Source: Eutreptiella sp. 'Long Island Sound 2002'
Taxonomy: Eukaryota; Euglenozoa; Euglenophyceae; Eutreptiales; Eutreptiaceae
Length of the DNA stretch: 64,000 nucleotides
Assembly (NCBI GenBank): GCA_964036045.1
Contig: OZ038384.1
Coordinates: 64,577,355-64,641,354 of the forward strand
Direction: 5' to 3'
Shown: in pieces, positions 22,299-34,878 of the stretch
Position numbering within the stretch: the stretch's first letter is position 1
Layout: each line of letters begins with the position of its first letter
Translations under genes and position numbers: made by a program
The notes under the pieces: generated by a model
The model's database searches: none
Told to the model about the DNA's origin: nothing
Seen by the model: the letters and a program-made list of their open reading frames with translations, nothing else

Positions 22299-22802
22299 TT
22301 GAGGGTCGCTATCACTGGTGTATGGGTGGACGCTTACTTTGATACCGGCGCTAAAATCTCCCTAGCCTCGTCTAGGTTCGTACGCTTCGATGACCTAATT
22401 CCCATAAATATTTGTGGGGTAAAAACGGGAGAAGGCGGAGTCACTCTCACCGAAGGCGAGATAGAAGGAGAAGTACAAGTGGGGGACCGAAAAGTACTTC
22501 AGAAGTTTCAAGTGTTCGACACCGACGCCTTTGAAGCCGTACTGGGGACGGACTTCTTTGAGCAAAACGAGTGGATAAAATATTTATCGCTCCAAGAGCC
22601 AACTCACGTGTTGGTTGTGAGCGAACCGCAAGAATGGGAAGCAATACCCCTCAAGGAGACAAAGTGTCAGAGACCTACGCCCAAGCCACTCAAGAGTTTT
22701 CTGTTGGCACTCGATAGCGAGGTCAAGCACGAGAGTATCCTCGCTACCTTTAGCCTACACCGGAACGGAGAAATACACTCTCGACTCCGCCGCCAAGCGT
22801 GA
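22299..22802 (+). pseudogene. Element E aspartic protease
   Basis: Retropepsin-like segment: VDAYFDTGAKISL carries the DTG catalytic triad, and AVLGTDFF about 75 residues later is the conserved C-terminal strand-loop of these proteases. The frame differs from gag by one position, so either a frameshift joins them or the copy has an indel around 22265-22300. A linker to about 22800 follows. Confidence 0.75.
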
Positions 22803-23187
22803 CGCGTTTCGAGAACTTGGCCTTAACCCGAACACGTGTAACGGCAACTTTGTGGAACTCTTTGCGTCCAAAGAGAACGCCCACACGGAGTACGTTTGTA
22901 CTCCCAAGACCAACAACATGTGGTGCTATGATTGAGGAAGGTTGGGAGCTTGGAAGATGCTCTACGCAAACCCCTCTTTCTCAAAAATACTCCACACGTT
23001 GGTGAAAGTCTATATGGACCAACCTACGGTCGCTTTGGTTATTCCGGAAGGGAAGAAGTGGGAAGAAAAAGAAAAGCTATGGGGGCCTTTACTCGAAACG
23101 TTGACGGTGACAAGGTTGCTCTTACCTGACGCTCCTCTTTACCGACTTAACCCAAAAGAGGAGGTTTTGCGAAAGCCCCGTTGGTGA
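22803..23187 (+). pseudogene. Element E Dam-like module between protease and RT
   Basis: Reading across a TGA near 22934 and one frame change gives VELFASKEN, then NNMWCYD, then LYANPSFSKIL, then TVALVIPEGKKW and LLLPDAPLY. This order (D/ExFAxxxN, NPxF, hydrophobic strand ending IP, C-terminal LP) matches the domain after RNase H in DIRS-type elements and the Dam-type N6-adenine methyltransferase pattern, with NPSF in place of NPPF. Element D has the same module in the same place. Family assignment is by pattern only. Confidence 0.55.
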
Positions 23188-23401
23188 ACTGCTATGTACC
23201 TAGTCTCAGGGAAGAACGTGTCCTCTAACCCCATGGAAAACGTGTCCGAGAAGATAAAGAAGTGCGTGCTAAAGCACCACCGTGGGTACGGAAAAGAAGA
23301 TGATGTAGATGTAGATGATGTAGATGATGTAAACGTTTCCGGACCTGGAAGAAAGCAAGGAAGAGCACAAGTTCAAGACGCCCAAGTTCCAAGTCGAAGA
23401 A

Positions 23402-24025
23402 GTGGTTCAAGAAAGCCTGAAAGAGGCAAGAGAAACACAAGAAGACAGCGAAGAAACGTCCAACGACAGCGGAAGTATATCCGAAGCTCCTTCCAAGTCA
23501 ACTATACCCTTTTCGAACGACTCCTACACCACTATGGACTGGGACGACTTGGTCGCCAACCTGTTCTTGGAAGAAGTAGAACCTCTAGAGGCTCCTCCGA
23601 CCCCTTCCGAAACCCCTAACCCCGATAAACTTGTTTCACACGTTTTCGTACCACTTGATTCGATGACGAGCGAAGGAGACGAACGAGAACTCCGTCTCCT
23701 ACACGCACGCCCGAGTAAAAGTTCGTTCCCTTCTTCAAAAGAAGATTTGGAAGAAACTCGTCTCCTTCTACCAAATCAAATTGACAGACTCCAAAAAATG
23801 GAGTTAACAGAAACATGGAAGTGCATCCTCTACCTAGACGAGTACAGCGGAGAAGATGGGACGTATTTTGATGTCGCCGAAGAATTGGTCATGCTTCACC
23901 AAGTACACGAACCATTGGAACAAGAAGAACAAGAAATTGAAGGAGAAGAAGAAAGGCCAGAAGACAGAAAAGATCAATTACGCCGGAAAGACGTCAACAG
24001 GCTAAGAAAGAACGCCAAAGAAAGG
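23402..24025 (+). pseudogene. Element E acidic linker before RT
   Basis: About 208 codons rich in Glu, Asp, Ser and Pro with no recognised domain; the segment DEYSGEDGTYFDVAEELV is the most globular part. It runs directly into the insertion point of element B, and its frame joins the RT fragment at 37307 when B is removed. Comparable acidic linkers lie before RT in elements A and B (GISDEEKSDSDPEE). Confidence 0.55.
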
Positions 24026-26429
24026 TGAAGCCGGTTCAGACCCCCGTGGCCATCTTTGGGTCACTTGCGGTGTGTATCTATGGGCCGGCAAGCCGCCATT
24101 GGCTGATATCATACTCTCTCATCCACCTGACCTAACCTGATGTGATAGTGTGATAGGCTTGGCCATTCCAGCTATGAGCGGCCATATTCAATACCGAGGC
24201 GCCGCCGGCTGAGATTTATATATCAAAATATCAGGAATCAAAAGGGTTTTTTTATCATAATGTTTCCGTAATTTTTCAGCTATCTGTTCTGATTGTCAAT
24301 GTATCAGCAACTAGCAGTTGGCTCGCGATTTTGCGGTAACCGATTGGTTAACTGTTATTTCCAGATATTTTAGCGGAAACCCCGATGAAGGGTCAGATTT
24401 CATCAGAAAAGGGTTCGTTGCTTCCGCAATTTTCATGTTATACACTCGCAGAATTAGTCTGATTTTTTCAGACATTCAGAATCGGATTTTCAATTTCGAG
24501 GTCGCCGCACTGGATATGATGAATTTCCAGTGGTCCTACTTTTTTTCCCAATCACGAATCAACCTTTCTTTTGTTGTCTCCTTCATTTTTCTTGGAGATA
24601 TAGGCAAAACAAAATTGATTCGTGAGGCCACTTTGAAAAATCATATCTTCAGCTCACTGCGAGGAATCTCAATTTTAAGATATGGCCTCGAATTGCCTTG
24701 TTCTGAACTTAATTTGGGGAGCGTCAAACGCCTTTGATGTGAACACATGCCCCCTGTAGCAAGGGAGAATGGTCAAGGAGGTAGAAAGTGATTTTTAACT
24801 CTTGGACCATGTAACCGAATATGTTAATGCGACTTTCGAGTGTACTGCATGAGTGTTGGTGTTGCATAGAAACTTTCTTTGGGTTCCTACGTATTTTTGA
24901 CGTGAAGTTATGGCCATGGAGGGTCATGACATACCATGGTGGGAGCCCTTTTTGAGGGTATGTGTTTTATATATCTCCGATTGTAGGAAGATACATGGAG
25001 TCGCACGTAGCAAAGGCTTTGCCCATGTCCCAATGGTGAGCTCCATAGCGCTAGACTAAGTCTACTGCACATATAGTGCACTTGGGAAGCCTTACTGAGC
25101 GACCCACAAGCGCCATTTCCAATTTTCCCATTTTCATGGTGCATGTCGAAAGGACATTCAAAGGTGTTTTCATGCGTTCATTTCGGGATCCAAGTGGGGG
25201 GATTGCTCACAAAGATTTCCAAACAATAGTGTGTTGAACCATATGTTCATACCATGGGTGAACGAAGTTATATACTATTGTGATTACTTTGAATTTGGCA
25301 ATATTTGCATGTTTTTGACCTCATTTTATGCTCATTTTTTTCTTTTCTGTGCTCAACTGGTCGGCTAACAGTAACGTGCCTAGAGATCTGTGAACTATGG
25401 TATGTTGCTGATATGTTGGCATATGCCCCGGTGTTGCATCTCACCATATGCCGGATCATGTGGTCACTTTGGCGTGGCGCACGAGGCCTCACAAAATTAG
25501 GTCTCAAATTCGTGAGTTGAGTTGTGAAGCATGGCATGTATATATTCGGAGGGGTTTGGGAGCCAATGTTGGGATATTCTTGGGCATGGACATTTGGTCT
25601 TTATCACCCTTGTATATTACGTTCCGGTTTGACACATGCATGGAGCATTTGAATACTTGTCATATGCATTGTTGAGTATATAATTGAATTTTGGGCACTA
25701 TGGTGTGATTTGCCTAATTTTGCTATGTTGTGAGGTGATCTTCATGGGGCAGTTCTCCAAGCCCAATCGACTCCAAGTCCAACCAAAGTTATGTCAGGGT
25801 AGGGGGTGGTCTCGAGTGCCATTCTAGGCCATGTCGAGCCACCTCCCCTATGGGGCTAGGATTTAGAGGCTTGGGAGTGAACACATTTTTGGGGTTTGTG
25901 TAGTGACTTTTGGCACATGGCATTTAGTCGTCTTATTTGACCTGGTTCAGGGCAATATGTTGGTGAGTCAAGGGAATGTCTTGAGTCCAGGGAATGAGGG
26001 GTTTATGGCTGTGACTGTGTATGTTTACATCTTTTTCCAATTTTGCTTGATTTGTGCTCATATGCCAATTTCAGGGCTTTTCCATTATTCTATTGGTGCA
26101 ATTCTATGTACATGCCCAACGCCAGTGTCTCCGTGTGCACGGTGAGACAACCGGCGTGTTGAAAGGAGTTGTTGACTGTCAACGCGGGACCTCAAACACC
26201 CTTGGAAGCCCTCAGTGTGGATTATTTGGATTTGAGCTATTCTACTTGGGAGTTGGTTATTGCAAGGAATCAGGATTTGTGTGAAGGAGCCATATTTTAC
26301 TATTTTTTGTGGGAAATTGTGCAGGATAGGGCAAGATCATGCAGAACCTGGTGAGAAGCAAGACCACAGGAGTGACAGGAAATGGTGGAAGGGGTAGAGC
26401 AGGGGCCGGTCCTGGTAGGGACCCTCTTT
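24026..26429 (+). repeat. 5' LTR of element B
   Basis: Starts TGAAGCCGG and ends CCTCTTT, followed by one spacer base and the primer site. TATA-like TTATATATCA at 24216-24225. It contains a 139-codon frame from 24318 that is also open in the 3' LTR (35171-35569) but not in the LTRs of A. Confidence 0.92.
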
Positions 26430-29414
26430 ATGGTAGCAGAGGATTACCTGCCCCCTACCGCCGCACTGGGGACTTGGGCCCTCATGAGCCCTGCCCAAGG
26501 ATGCCGCGGGTGCAGATCGTGGAGTCCGTGGAGTCGACGCCGCACTTGAAAGCCCGAGAAGAGCGAGGATGCTCAGGACGGAGAGCCCTTGTGGGACATG
26601 GGCTAGACATGGAGGACCTGGCCTCCATGTGTGAAAGGAAATGCCGCAAGGCTTGCAATCTCCGCTCCGCTGCAGAGAAGTTGGAGGACACTGGCATCAA
26701 CGGCAGGGCCCGGCATTACCGGAAGCGAGGGTCTCCAAAACCCGCGGCGGAAGCCAGGGCGATGGAGACGGATCTCAGCCTGGTCGAGCTGTGGTCAGCT
26801 GCAGATTCCGAGGGGCATTCCGATGGCTATCGGACCGCATTCCCTTCGGAGTCGGAGAAGATGGCCAGACCGCCCACAAGGGCGCACACGGCCCCCAAAC
26901 CCGAGCCTGGAGCATAACGCCGAGGCGTTGGAGAGGCCTACCAGAGCCAGAACGGCGCCTGTGGCCCGGCACACGGAGCCAAAGAGGGATAACATGGGCG
27001 ACACACCCATGGCGGAGGAGTCAGAGGCCCCGGGAACCGTGGGATGCGCCGCATTAGGTGGAAAGCACGTCGAGTGCCACTGCGAGCACATATCCTGCCT
27101 CATCGGCAAGTACCCAAAGATGGGGATGGACGCCATCGTGCAGCACCTCGACCGCCTGGACAACCAGAAGGACGGCCTAGAGGAGGATATCGCCGGGATC
27201 CTGGATGACCAGTCGGAAGCAGAGAGGGACATGGCGGAGCTGCGAGCGGAGCAGGAATGGTACCGGGAGAAGCTGGAATTGGTCCTGCAGAAGCAGCAGC
27301 GAGTGGTGGACAGCCTCCTCCACCTGGTGGAGGACATGTCTGGACGCCTGAAAAGGCTAGAGGAGTTACAACCCCTCGCCTCGGGTCCGGAGCTCCTGGC
27401 AAGGCCGGCAACGGCAGAGCTGGTGGAGCGGGTTAAGACCCTCAGGAGCGCCATGGAGAAACCGATGGGCGGCCCTGCAGAGGCACCTTACGCGCCTCCG
27501 CGTGTTGACCCAGGTGCGCTGCCGTTTGTTCCCATGTTCAGCGAATCCAAAATGCTCGGGGAGCATACGGCACCGGCTGGGTCCAAGCGGGGCGAGCACG
27601 CAACCACGGACCTGAGGAGCCTGACGGTACAGATGTCCCATGCCGCCCAGGATCCACCGACCGCTACGAGTGCCCATGCAGTTTATGCGGAGGAGGAGAT
27701 CCAGACCATGCAGGGGCGAACCATGGGAAGGGCCGACGGACATGGTCGAGGCCATCCAGGCAGAAACCTGTGGGTGAAGGACCCCACTACGGGGATATGG
27801 ACAGCCGGTGGAGCAAGTGCTTCCCGCATCCGGAACCCCATGGGTTCAGGCCCAACTGGACCGCACTCCATGGAGGAGAGGGATGTACGGGGAGTGTACT
27901 CACACCCCCTGGCCACAGGTGGTATCCGTCTCGGTGGAGTGGTGGCTGCAGCCTTCGGAGACGCCATCAGGATTGACGACCTCAGGGGAATCAAAATCCC
28001 CTACTACGATGGCAACCCCTCAAACCTGGATGACTTCATCCAGGTTTGGGAGGTCTTCACCGAGGAGGTCGTCGGCGAGATGAAGGGAGCGCCAAGGGAC
28101 AAGTGGGTATGTCGAACATTCCCACACAGGCTGGCGCAGGAACTCAAGGAGGAGCCCAGGAATCAGATCCGCGAGGGATTGATCCAGACGGAGCAGGCCT
28201 GCCTCCAGTGGCTGGAGGACGAGGAGCGAGTGGACGCCCCCAACCAGAAGTTGGAGGATTTGTGGTCCATTCCGCTGCCGCTGGAGCGCGGGGAGTTGCG
28301 GGTCCGGGAATGGAATCGGTACAACCGCAAGTACCGAAGAAGCCTCAAGCTGGTGGAGGACTGGAATGAGTCCGGCGAGATCCAACACCTGCTCAAGGAC
28401 GTCCTCCCCGGCCACTGGAAGAAGAAGGTGGAGGACGAGGAGAAGAAGAGAGCAAAGAAGCGCGTGGCCATACGGATCATGGCATCCGAGGACACCCACG
28501 CCGGAATAATGGGGTTTTTCCGGCGAAACCTCGGCGAGCCCAGCCGAATGTTGGGGTTGAAGAACGCCGTCTACGTGGACGTATTCGGCGACACCATGGG
28601 GCAAAGGCTGATGCGCCTCAACAACGCGCAGTGGAGGCGCGGAGAGCCGCTGAGTATGCAGGTCATCTTCGCCCGCATGAGCCTGGACGAGATCGTGAAG
28701 TACATCACGGAGGAGCTGAAGCTCAATGCCAAGAACGAGGTCCACGTGCAGGATCGACGGGGCCATGGACATCGAGGTCATCAGGAAGATCGCCAACACC
28801 GAGAGGTCAAGGAGGACACGGTCGGCACCGCGGAGGGAGGGAGTGGAAGCGGCCAAGATCTCTGGACCGCGACCACTTGAGAGGATCATGAAGAAGCCCA
28901 CTCCTTCGCATTCATAGCGCACAATAGGAAGGAGCATGGGCAGCACAGGTCCAGGTGGAACCGCCTGGACCCAAGGGTCAACAAGAACCGCAAGGAACCG
29001 CGGAGGATCGGGAACCCGCCGCTCTCGTTCCGCGAGTACAGATCACAGCACGACAGTTGCTGGGTCTGCTACGGCAAGGGGAACAACCATGCACATGACC
29101 ACCGGCATTGCAAGGTATATGATGCTGACAAGAAGGCCTACTTCGCCGCCCATCCCGACAAGAAGCCCAAGGAGCAACGAATTGCCGATTGGAAGGCAAA
29201 GGGCGGAGACCGTGGAAAAGGCCAAGGAAAAGGCCAAGGGAAAGGCGGAGGAAAAGGCTATGGTGGAGGACCCGGCCCAGACGGACGCGTGAGGTCGATC
29301 GAGGAGGTTGCTGAGGACATGTTGAGGACGTTGGAGGAACTCAAAGCCCAGCAACGGGGTGGACAAAGTCTGGGCGGATCGCAGCAGGAGGGAGCTGCGG
29401 CAGGCCACGTCTAG
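26339..29414 (+). pseudogene. gag: Element B gag
   Basis: ATG 26339 lies in the LTR and the frame crosses the primer site (GSRG). After an extra base near 26905 the protein continues in another frame: Cys/His cluster, coiled coil around 27120-27370, capsid from DDLRGIKIPYYDGN near 27979, then past TGA 28878-28880 to the nucleocapsid motif CWVC...HAHDHRHC near 29056 and a Gly/Lys-rich tail, ending TAG 29412-29414. That TAG is at the same codon as in element A. Confidence 0.88.
26431..26444 (+). other. Primer-binding site of element B (initiator tRNA-Met)
   Basis: TGGTAGCAGAGGAT, one base after the 5' LTR, matches 14 nt of the complement of the animal-type initiator tRNA-Met 3' end (AUCCUCUGCUACCA). 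Confidence 0.88.
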
Positions 29415-31491
29415 AGGAGCCCCCACGGGAGTGGGACCCCGGAGGCCTCTCCTCGGAAAATCAGTGCAATCCTAGAGAAAGCGAAGGCACACCGGGTGCC
29501 GGAAGAAGGCTCCAGAAGAGCCAAAACCACGGAGTTTTGTCACTCCCAACCCCTGGAGCGCCCTGCCAAGGGAAGTGTATGTGGGCAAGGGACGTGGCAA
29601 GAAGGAAGGAGCGACCACGGAGAGCCCCGTGGACGGGCAGGACCAGCCCAAGATCTACACCATCCGTGACCATACCTTGGAAGTCCTGATGCACCCAGAA
29701 GTGTTAGAGTTGCATGTTGTGAGAGTCGTCCATACACCGCAGGGTGACGAGCGGCAGTTGCACTTGAAGGTGCGTGTACCCTGCGGACAGGAGGAGTTGG
29801 TGGTGGATGTTTTGGTGGATACGGGTGCCCAGGTGAGCCTGGTCCGGAGAGGGTTGTTCAAGGAGGAATCCCTGCAGCCCAGCCGTAGACCGGTACGACT
29901 GAAAGTGGCCAATGGAAAGATTATGGGTGGTGGCACCCATGAGGCCACCATCAGTATGGAATTCTGGGAGCATGAGCGCTTGAACTGCCCTGATTTGGCG
30001 AAGAGAAGCACTCTATCCAGGAACTTCTATGTGGCCGACATTACAGATTGGGATGTGATCATGGGGTATGACTTCTTGGTGGGAAACGCCATTGGAGCCC
30101 TTCCCCATCGTGCAACGCTTGTCAGGGAGGATGATGAATGCCTTACATGGCAGTCCACGGACTATGCATGCAGATCATCCCAAGGGAATGCTGAGGAAGA
30201 GGATCAGATTGCCCAAGCGGTGCAAGCTGTGGGGGCCAAGTCCAGAGGAGACCGCGGAGTTCAGCTCACGGAGTATGGAATGGCACCGCAGGTGTATGCC
30301 AGGATGATTCAGACGCTGGGAGACGAAGCGCCCGAGACGGGCGTCTTATCTTCGCGGGATGCCCCACTTTTGAGGAAGTGTAGGAGGCATTGGCATCGAG
30401 GAGACTCAGCCTGGCACAGGCACTGGGGTTTGAAGGAGTGGGGGCCGATGTATTGGCATGGCTCCCTGGAAAATACCAGACGTACGGTGGAGAAGATTGT
30501 CGCGGATAGGGCGAAGGGGATCCTGGTCATAACCGGCATGGGATCCACCCCATGTCCGCTGGAAGATCTCAAGTCGACGCTGGATTCCATCACCCTGAAC
30601 GAGATGTCATTCCGGCCAGAGGAGGAGTTGTTCATCGACGCCAAGGGTTTATCAATGCCCTCCCCGGGTCAAGCGTGGGGTACCAAGGCTTTCCTGGTGG
30701 ATGGGGCGCAGGCCCAGCCCACGGGTGATGAAGCATTCATCCGTAGGGTTGAGGCGATGCCCATGCGGGCCATGTTTGAGCCCAAGGAGGGGGCGGATCA
30801 GCCAATGCATGGCATTGACGTCTTGTCCCACGCCGAGATCGACCACGTCGTCAACTACATGCGAATGGGGATGCACGACCTTGTGGCAGCCAAGAAGGGG
30901 CGAGACATGGTCACATCTCCGCATTGGTGGGATGACAAGATGTTGGTCACCGGCAAGTACGAGAAGGATGGGTTCGTGGCGAGGGTCATGGGTCACATCG
31001 CGGACCAATATGATGGTCCGGTTGAGTCGGACCCGCCGACGTGGGATTTCTCAAGAATTGGGGCCGGTAGCGACAAGATCCAGGCCAATGCCGCAAATTT
31101 CCGAAGATTATCGGTGGGAAGTGCGCCCCACGACGATGAAGACGGCATATCGGACGAGGAGAAGTCGGACCCGGACCCGGAAGGGGCCTATACCGCATTA
31201 CGGTCGGTTGTATCGATACCGAAGCAAGCGGCTGAAGAGGCCCAAGAGAACCCGAAGGTCGCCGAGCTGAAGGAGAGGCTGATAAATGCCTATCCGCGGC
31301 TATTCAGTGGCGTCGCCCACAAGAACGCTTCAGATCGTGGCAGGGTTTGGCGCAGCGAGGATCAAGCTGAAGCCGAACCCCAAGATCTATCGTCATCGGG
31401 AGTACCAACTTCAGGGCGATCGGGCCGAGGCCATGAAGAGGTTGTTGGCCGAGTTTTTTCAGCGGGGCGGGATCGAACCCTCCGACAGTGA
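29415..31491 (+). pseudogene. pol: Element B pol, N-terminal part: protease and Dam-like module
   Basis: After the TAG the frame follows A (RSPHGSGTPE) until an extra base near 29505, then reads open from 29575. Protease: VDTGAQVSLV near 29815. Degenerate Dam-like module about 30330-30650: GVLSSRDA, YWHGSLEN, AKGILVITG, STLDSITLNEMSF, with HGSL in place of NPxF. A linker with acidic DEEKSDPDPE follows. Another extra base near 31345 ends this frame just before RT. Confidence 0.82.
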
Positions 31492-32728
31492 GTGGGCCAG
31501 CCCAGACTTTTTCGTGCCCAAGAAAGAGAAGGGTGAGTGGAGGTTGGTGGTTGATTACAGGGGTTTGAATGAGCAAACTGAGCACGACTCGTACTCGCTT
31601 CCTCTGATCGACACCATCCTCCAAAAACAACAAAAAAAGCGGATCTTCACGGTGTTAGACCTGAAACACGGCTATCACCAGATGCCGCTACAACCAGACT
31701 CCAGGCCCTGCACAGCGATGTCGACGCCGCTGGGGCCCATGCAGTGGAGAGGGGTGCCTATGGGCGCCAAGAATGGCAACGCCGCTTTCCAGCACATGAT
31801 TGAGGACCTACTCGGTCCTGTCCGGGACTGTGCCGACCCCTTTGTGGATGACATCATCAGCGGGTCCGGCACGGACGACATTACTGAGGACGAGCTCATC
31901 GAAGCGCATGAGAAGGATCTGCGCCGAGTGCTCAGCGACCTGGACAAGCACAACATGGTGTGCAAGCCCACCAAAGCCTCACTCTTCGTGAGGGAAGTGG
32001 AGTTTGCGGGTCACATGGTTGGTCACGGGCAACGCCGTCCCATGCCTGGGAAGCTGGCGTCCCTGCACCACTGGGAGAAGCCCCAGACCATCAGCAAACT
32101 CCGATCCTTCATGGGGTTCTGCAATTACTATTCGGGCTATGTCCGGATGTCTGCGGAACTATTGGGCACGCTGCACAAGATGCTGCAGGTGGGCAAGTTC
32201 GATGGCCGGAAGGGGAGCAAGAAGAAGCTTGCCTGAACCCCTGAGGCCAAAGATGCGTTCAACTGCCTGAAGGAGCGACTCCTGGGGCAGCTGGGGCTAT
32301 TCCTGGTGGACCCGAACAAGGGATTTGTGCTACGGACGGACGCCTCGGACTATGCTGTAGGGGCAGTCCTCGAGCAGGTCCGGGATGACGGGTCGCACGT
32401 ACCCGTGGCGTTTTGGAGCCAGATCCTGGCCGAGGGCCAACGTCGAACCTGGACCGCGAGGGAGAAGGAGACGTACACCATTGTTTGTGCGCTCAGGAAG
32501 TGGTCTGGCCACATCGGATTACAACCGGTGGTGGTCTGCACAGACCATCAGTCCTTACAGAGCTGGCACAAGGAGCACGTCGACACCCCCTCGGGACGGG
32601 CGGCAAGGAGGGCCCGGTGGCACGAGACGTTCGCCAAGTTCGACCTCAGCGTCGTATATGTCCCGGGGAAGGACAGCACTGTGGCAGATTGCCTCAGTCG
32701 ATGGGCCTACCCCGCGGGCAAGGCATGA
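31286..32728 (+). pseudogene. pol: Element B reverse transcriptase and RNase H
   Basis: RT motifs RLVVDYRGLN, VLDLKHGYHQ and FVDD; RNase H motifs RTDASDYAVG, TDHQSL and PGKDSTVADCLSR. Two in-frame TGA codons (32234-32236 and 32726-32728) each stand where element A has TGG (Trp): AWTPEA and AWMDIS. Otherwise the frame is continuous from about 31345 to 33233. Confidence 0.88.
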
Positions 32729-34482
32729 ATGGACATTTCCAGCCATGGGGACGGCGAGGAGACCGAGGAGGCCAAGCGCATCATCGAGATGGAGAGGGCC
32801 ATGGAGCAAGGAGGGGTCAAGTGCCTTGTGGTGATGGAAAACCGTACGGACCTGGCCAAGTTCCGGGGCGCCCGAGTCCAAGCTATTCGAGAGGAAACCC
32901 TCGAGCAATGGATGGTGGCCCCCGTAGAGCTAGTCAGGTCGGTGCTGACAGAAGACTGGTCGGATGACTATGCGGCATCCGAACACCGGAGCAGGTACTG
33001 GAATGCCCCGAGCGCCCCGTCGGACGACGAATGGCCTGAGGGCTTGACCGAGGATGGGGATAAATTATTCCTCAAGGACAAGCTATTGCTCCCTGAGAAC
33101 CGAATGGAGGAGCTCATTGACCACTGGCATAACGCCCAGCTCATGCATCCTGGTCGGGACAAGATGCAGCAGGACCTGGAGTGGCGTTTCAAGTTCCCAC
33201 CGGGGTACTACGCCATTCTGGACAAGTACTGCACAACTGCGCCGTGTGTCGGGCCACGAAGAGCCCCAACCACTCCACGGCTGGCAACCCGGTGTATACG
33301 GCTATACCAAAGGCCCCTATGCAGTCCGTGGCCATGGATGTATTCGCCATGCCCGAGGTCACCGTGGAAAGAGAGACCTACGACTGTGTCATCCTGGCGG
33401 TGGATAGGCACAGCGGGTATATCGTGCGGGTCCCCGGCAAGAAGTCCAAGAAGAAGGACAAGAAGAACAAGCATGGAGTGGGGCTGCAGGCCAGGACCGT
33501 CGCAACCGCCATGATCAGGCATTGGCTGACGATTTTTGATGTCCCAGCTGTCATCTGCAGCGATCGGGGCAGTGTATTTGTGGGGACGTGGTTCAAGACG
33601 ATGTGCAAGCACATGGGGATTCGGCACGCCAAGACCGTGGCGTACCACAGCCGGTCAAATGGCCCGGCTGAGCTGGCCGGCCGGCAGATGTTGGAGAAGT
33701 TCCGCCAGTTGCACATTGACGAACCGGGCCGGAATTGGTATGATTCGCTGTGGAGAGTTCTCCAGGCGTACCACGACCTTCTGGGGCCCACTGGACTGTC
33801 GCCCCATCGTATCCTGTTCCTACGGGATCAAGTGTCACGCACTCTCCCGTGGTTGAACCATGGCAAGGTAGCCCGGGATGCGAGTGCTATGATGGCTGAG
33901 GCGGACGACACGGCGGCCAAGGTGTGCAAAGCACTTCAGGACGAGCATGAGAAGAGGGCCAAGTATTTCAAGCAGGGAAAAGTCCAGAAGTATGCCCTCA
34001 GAGATACCGTATGGGTGGAGCGGCACCCCAAGGATGTCCTGTCCAGGCATCGGCAGGCGTCTTGGTATGTGCCGGGGGTAATCGTTCGGAAGGTCGGGCA
34101 GGATGTGTATGCGGTTCGTGTGGGGGATAACAAGATCCTTGACCGCGACCACACCCAGCTTCGTCCCCGAGCACCAGACCCCAGCGGACGTCCCGTCACC
34201 TTCGATTTCACAGCCGGCAATGTGGACTCCGATGACGAGGTTGAGGACGACGACTTCACCGCCGAGAAGATCCTGATGGACAAGCCAGACCCGGGGACAC
34301 CCGGGGGGAGGCTATATAAGGTCCGTTGGAAGGGATTTGCCGCATCCAGAGATTTGTGGGAGCCCCTGAGCAGTTTCGTTCGCAGCTATACTACGGTCTG
34401 GATGGATTATCTAAAGAAAAGGAACATTTCTTTGGATGTCAAGGACGTGTTGGTCCATTTGGTGGCTGCTAAAGCACCGTAA
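32729..34482 (+). pseudogene. pol: Element B integrase and chromodomain
   Basis: Integrase zinc module with a missing base near 33233 inside the CC part, then the core: MDVF, SDRGSVF and Glu in GPAELAG (DDE present). Lys-rich patch KKSKKKDKKNK in the core. C-terminal chromodomain LYKVRWKGF then WEPLSSF. The stop is TAA at 34480-34482. The roughly 390 bp to the polypurine tract are non-coding. Confidence 0.88.
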
Positions 34483-34870
34483 TGGATCCCCCTTGGCATT
34501 TATGTTTGTCTTTGTGCTTGGGAGACGGGTGAGGGCGTTCATCCGGGGATGGTTGGCCCTTGATTTGCCATATACCCCCTTCACTCGGTCTCCACATATA
34601 TATTTCATTGTGGTATACGTATCTAGACTGGTTGACGACGTTTTCTCTATCTTTGATCCCCTTGGTCCATGTTGTAGATCAAGAGGAGACCGGATATGGC
34701 GTAGGGCACCGATTATGAGTGTCCTCACCCCTTCCTTGGGGCATGGGGGACGCCTACGCCGTATGTGGGGCCTCCATGTGTCCTTGGGACATGGGGGGGT
34801 GGGGGTTGGAGCCCATTGGGGTCCTCCCTTCCTCTCTTCAATGACTTCCGAGCGGATACAACGCTCTGAG

Positions 34871-34878
34871 AAAGGGGG
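34871..34878 (+). other. Polypurine tract of element B
   Basis: AAAGGGGG directly before the 3' LTR start TGAAGCTGG, in the context CTCTGAGAAAGGGGG shared with element A. Confidence 0.82.

Noticed and set aside
24318-24737. LTR ORF annotated as a gene
   Set aside because: Interrupted in sister LTRs of element A and without a recognisable domain; listed only as an observation.
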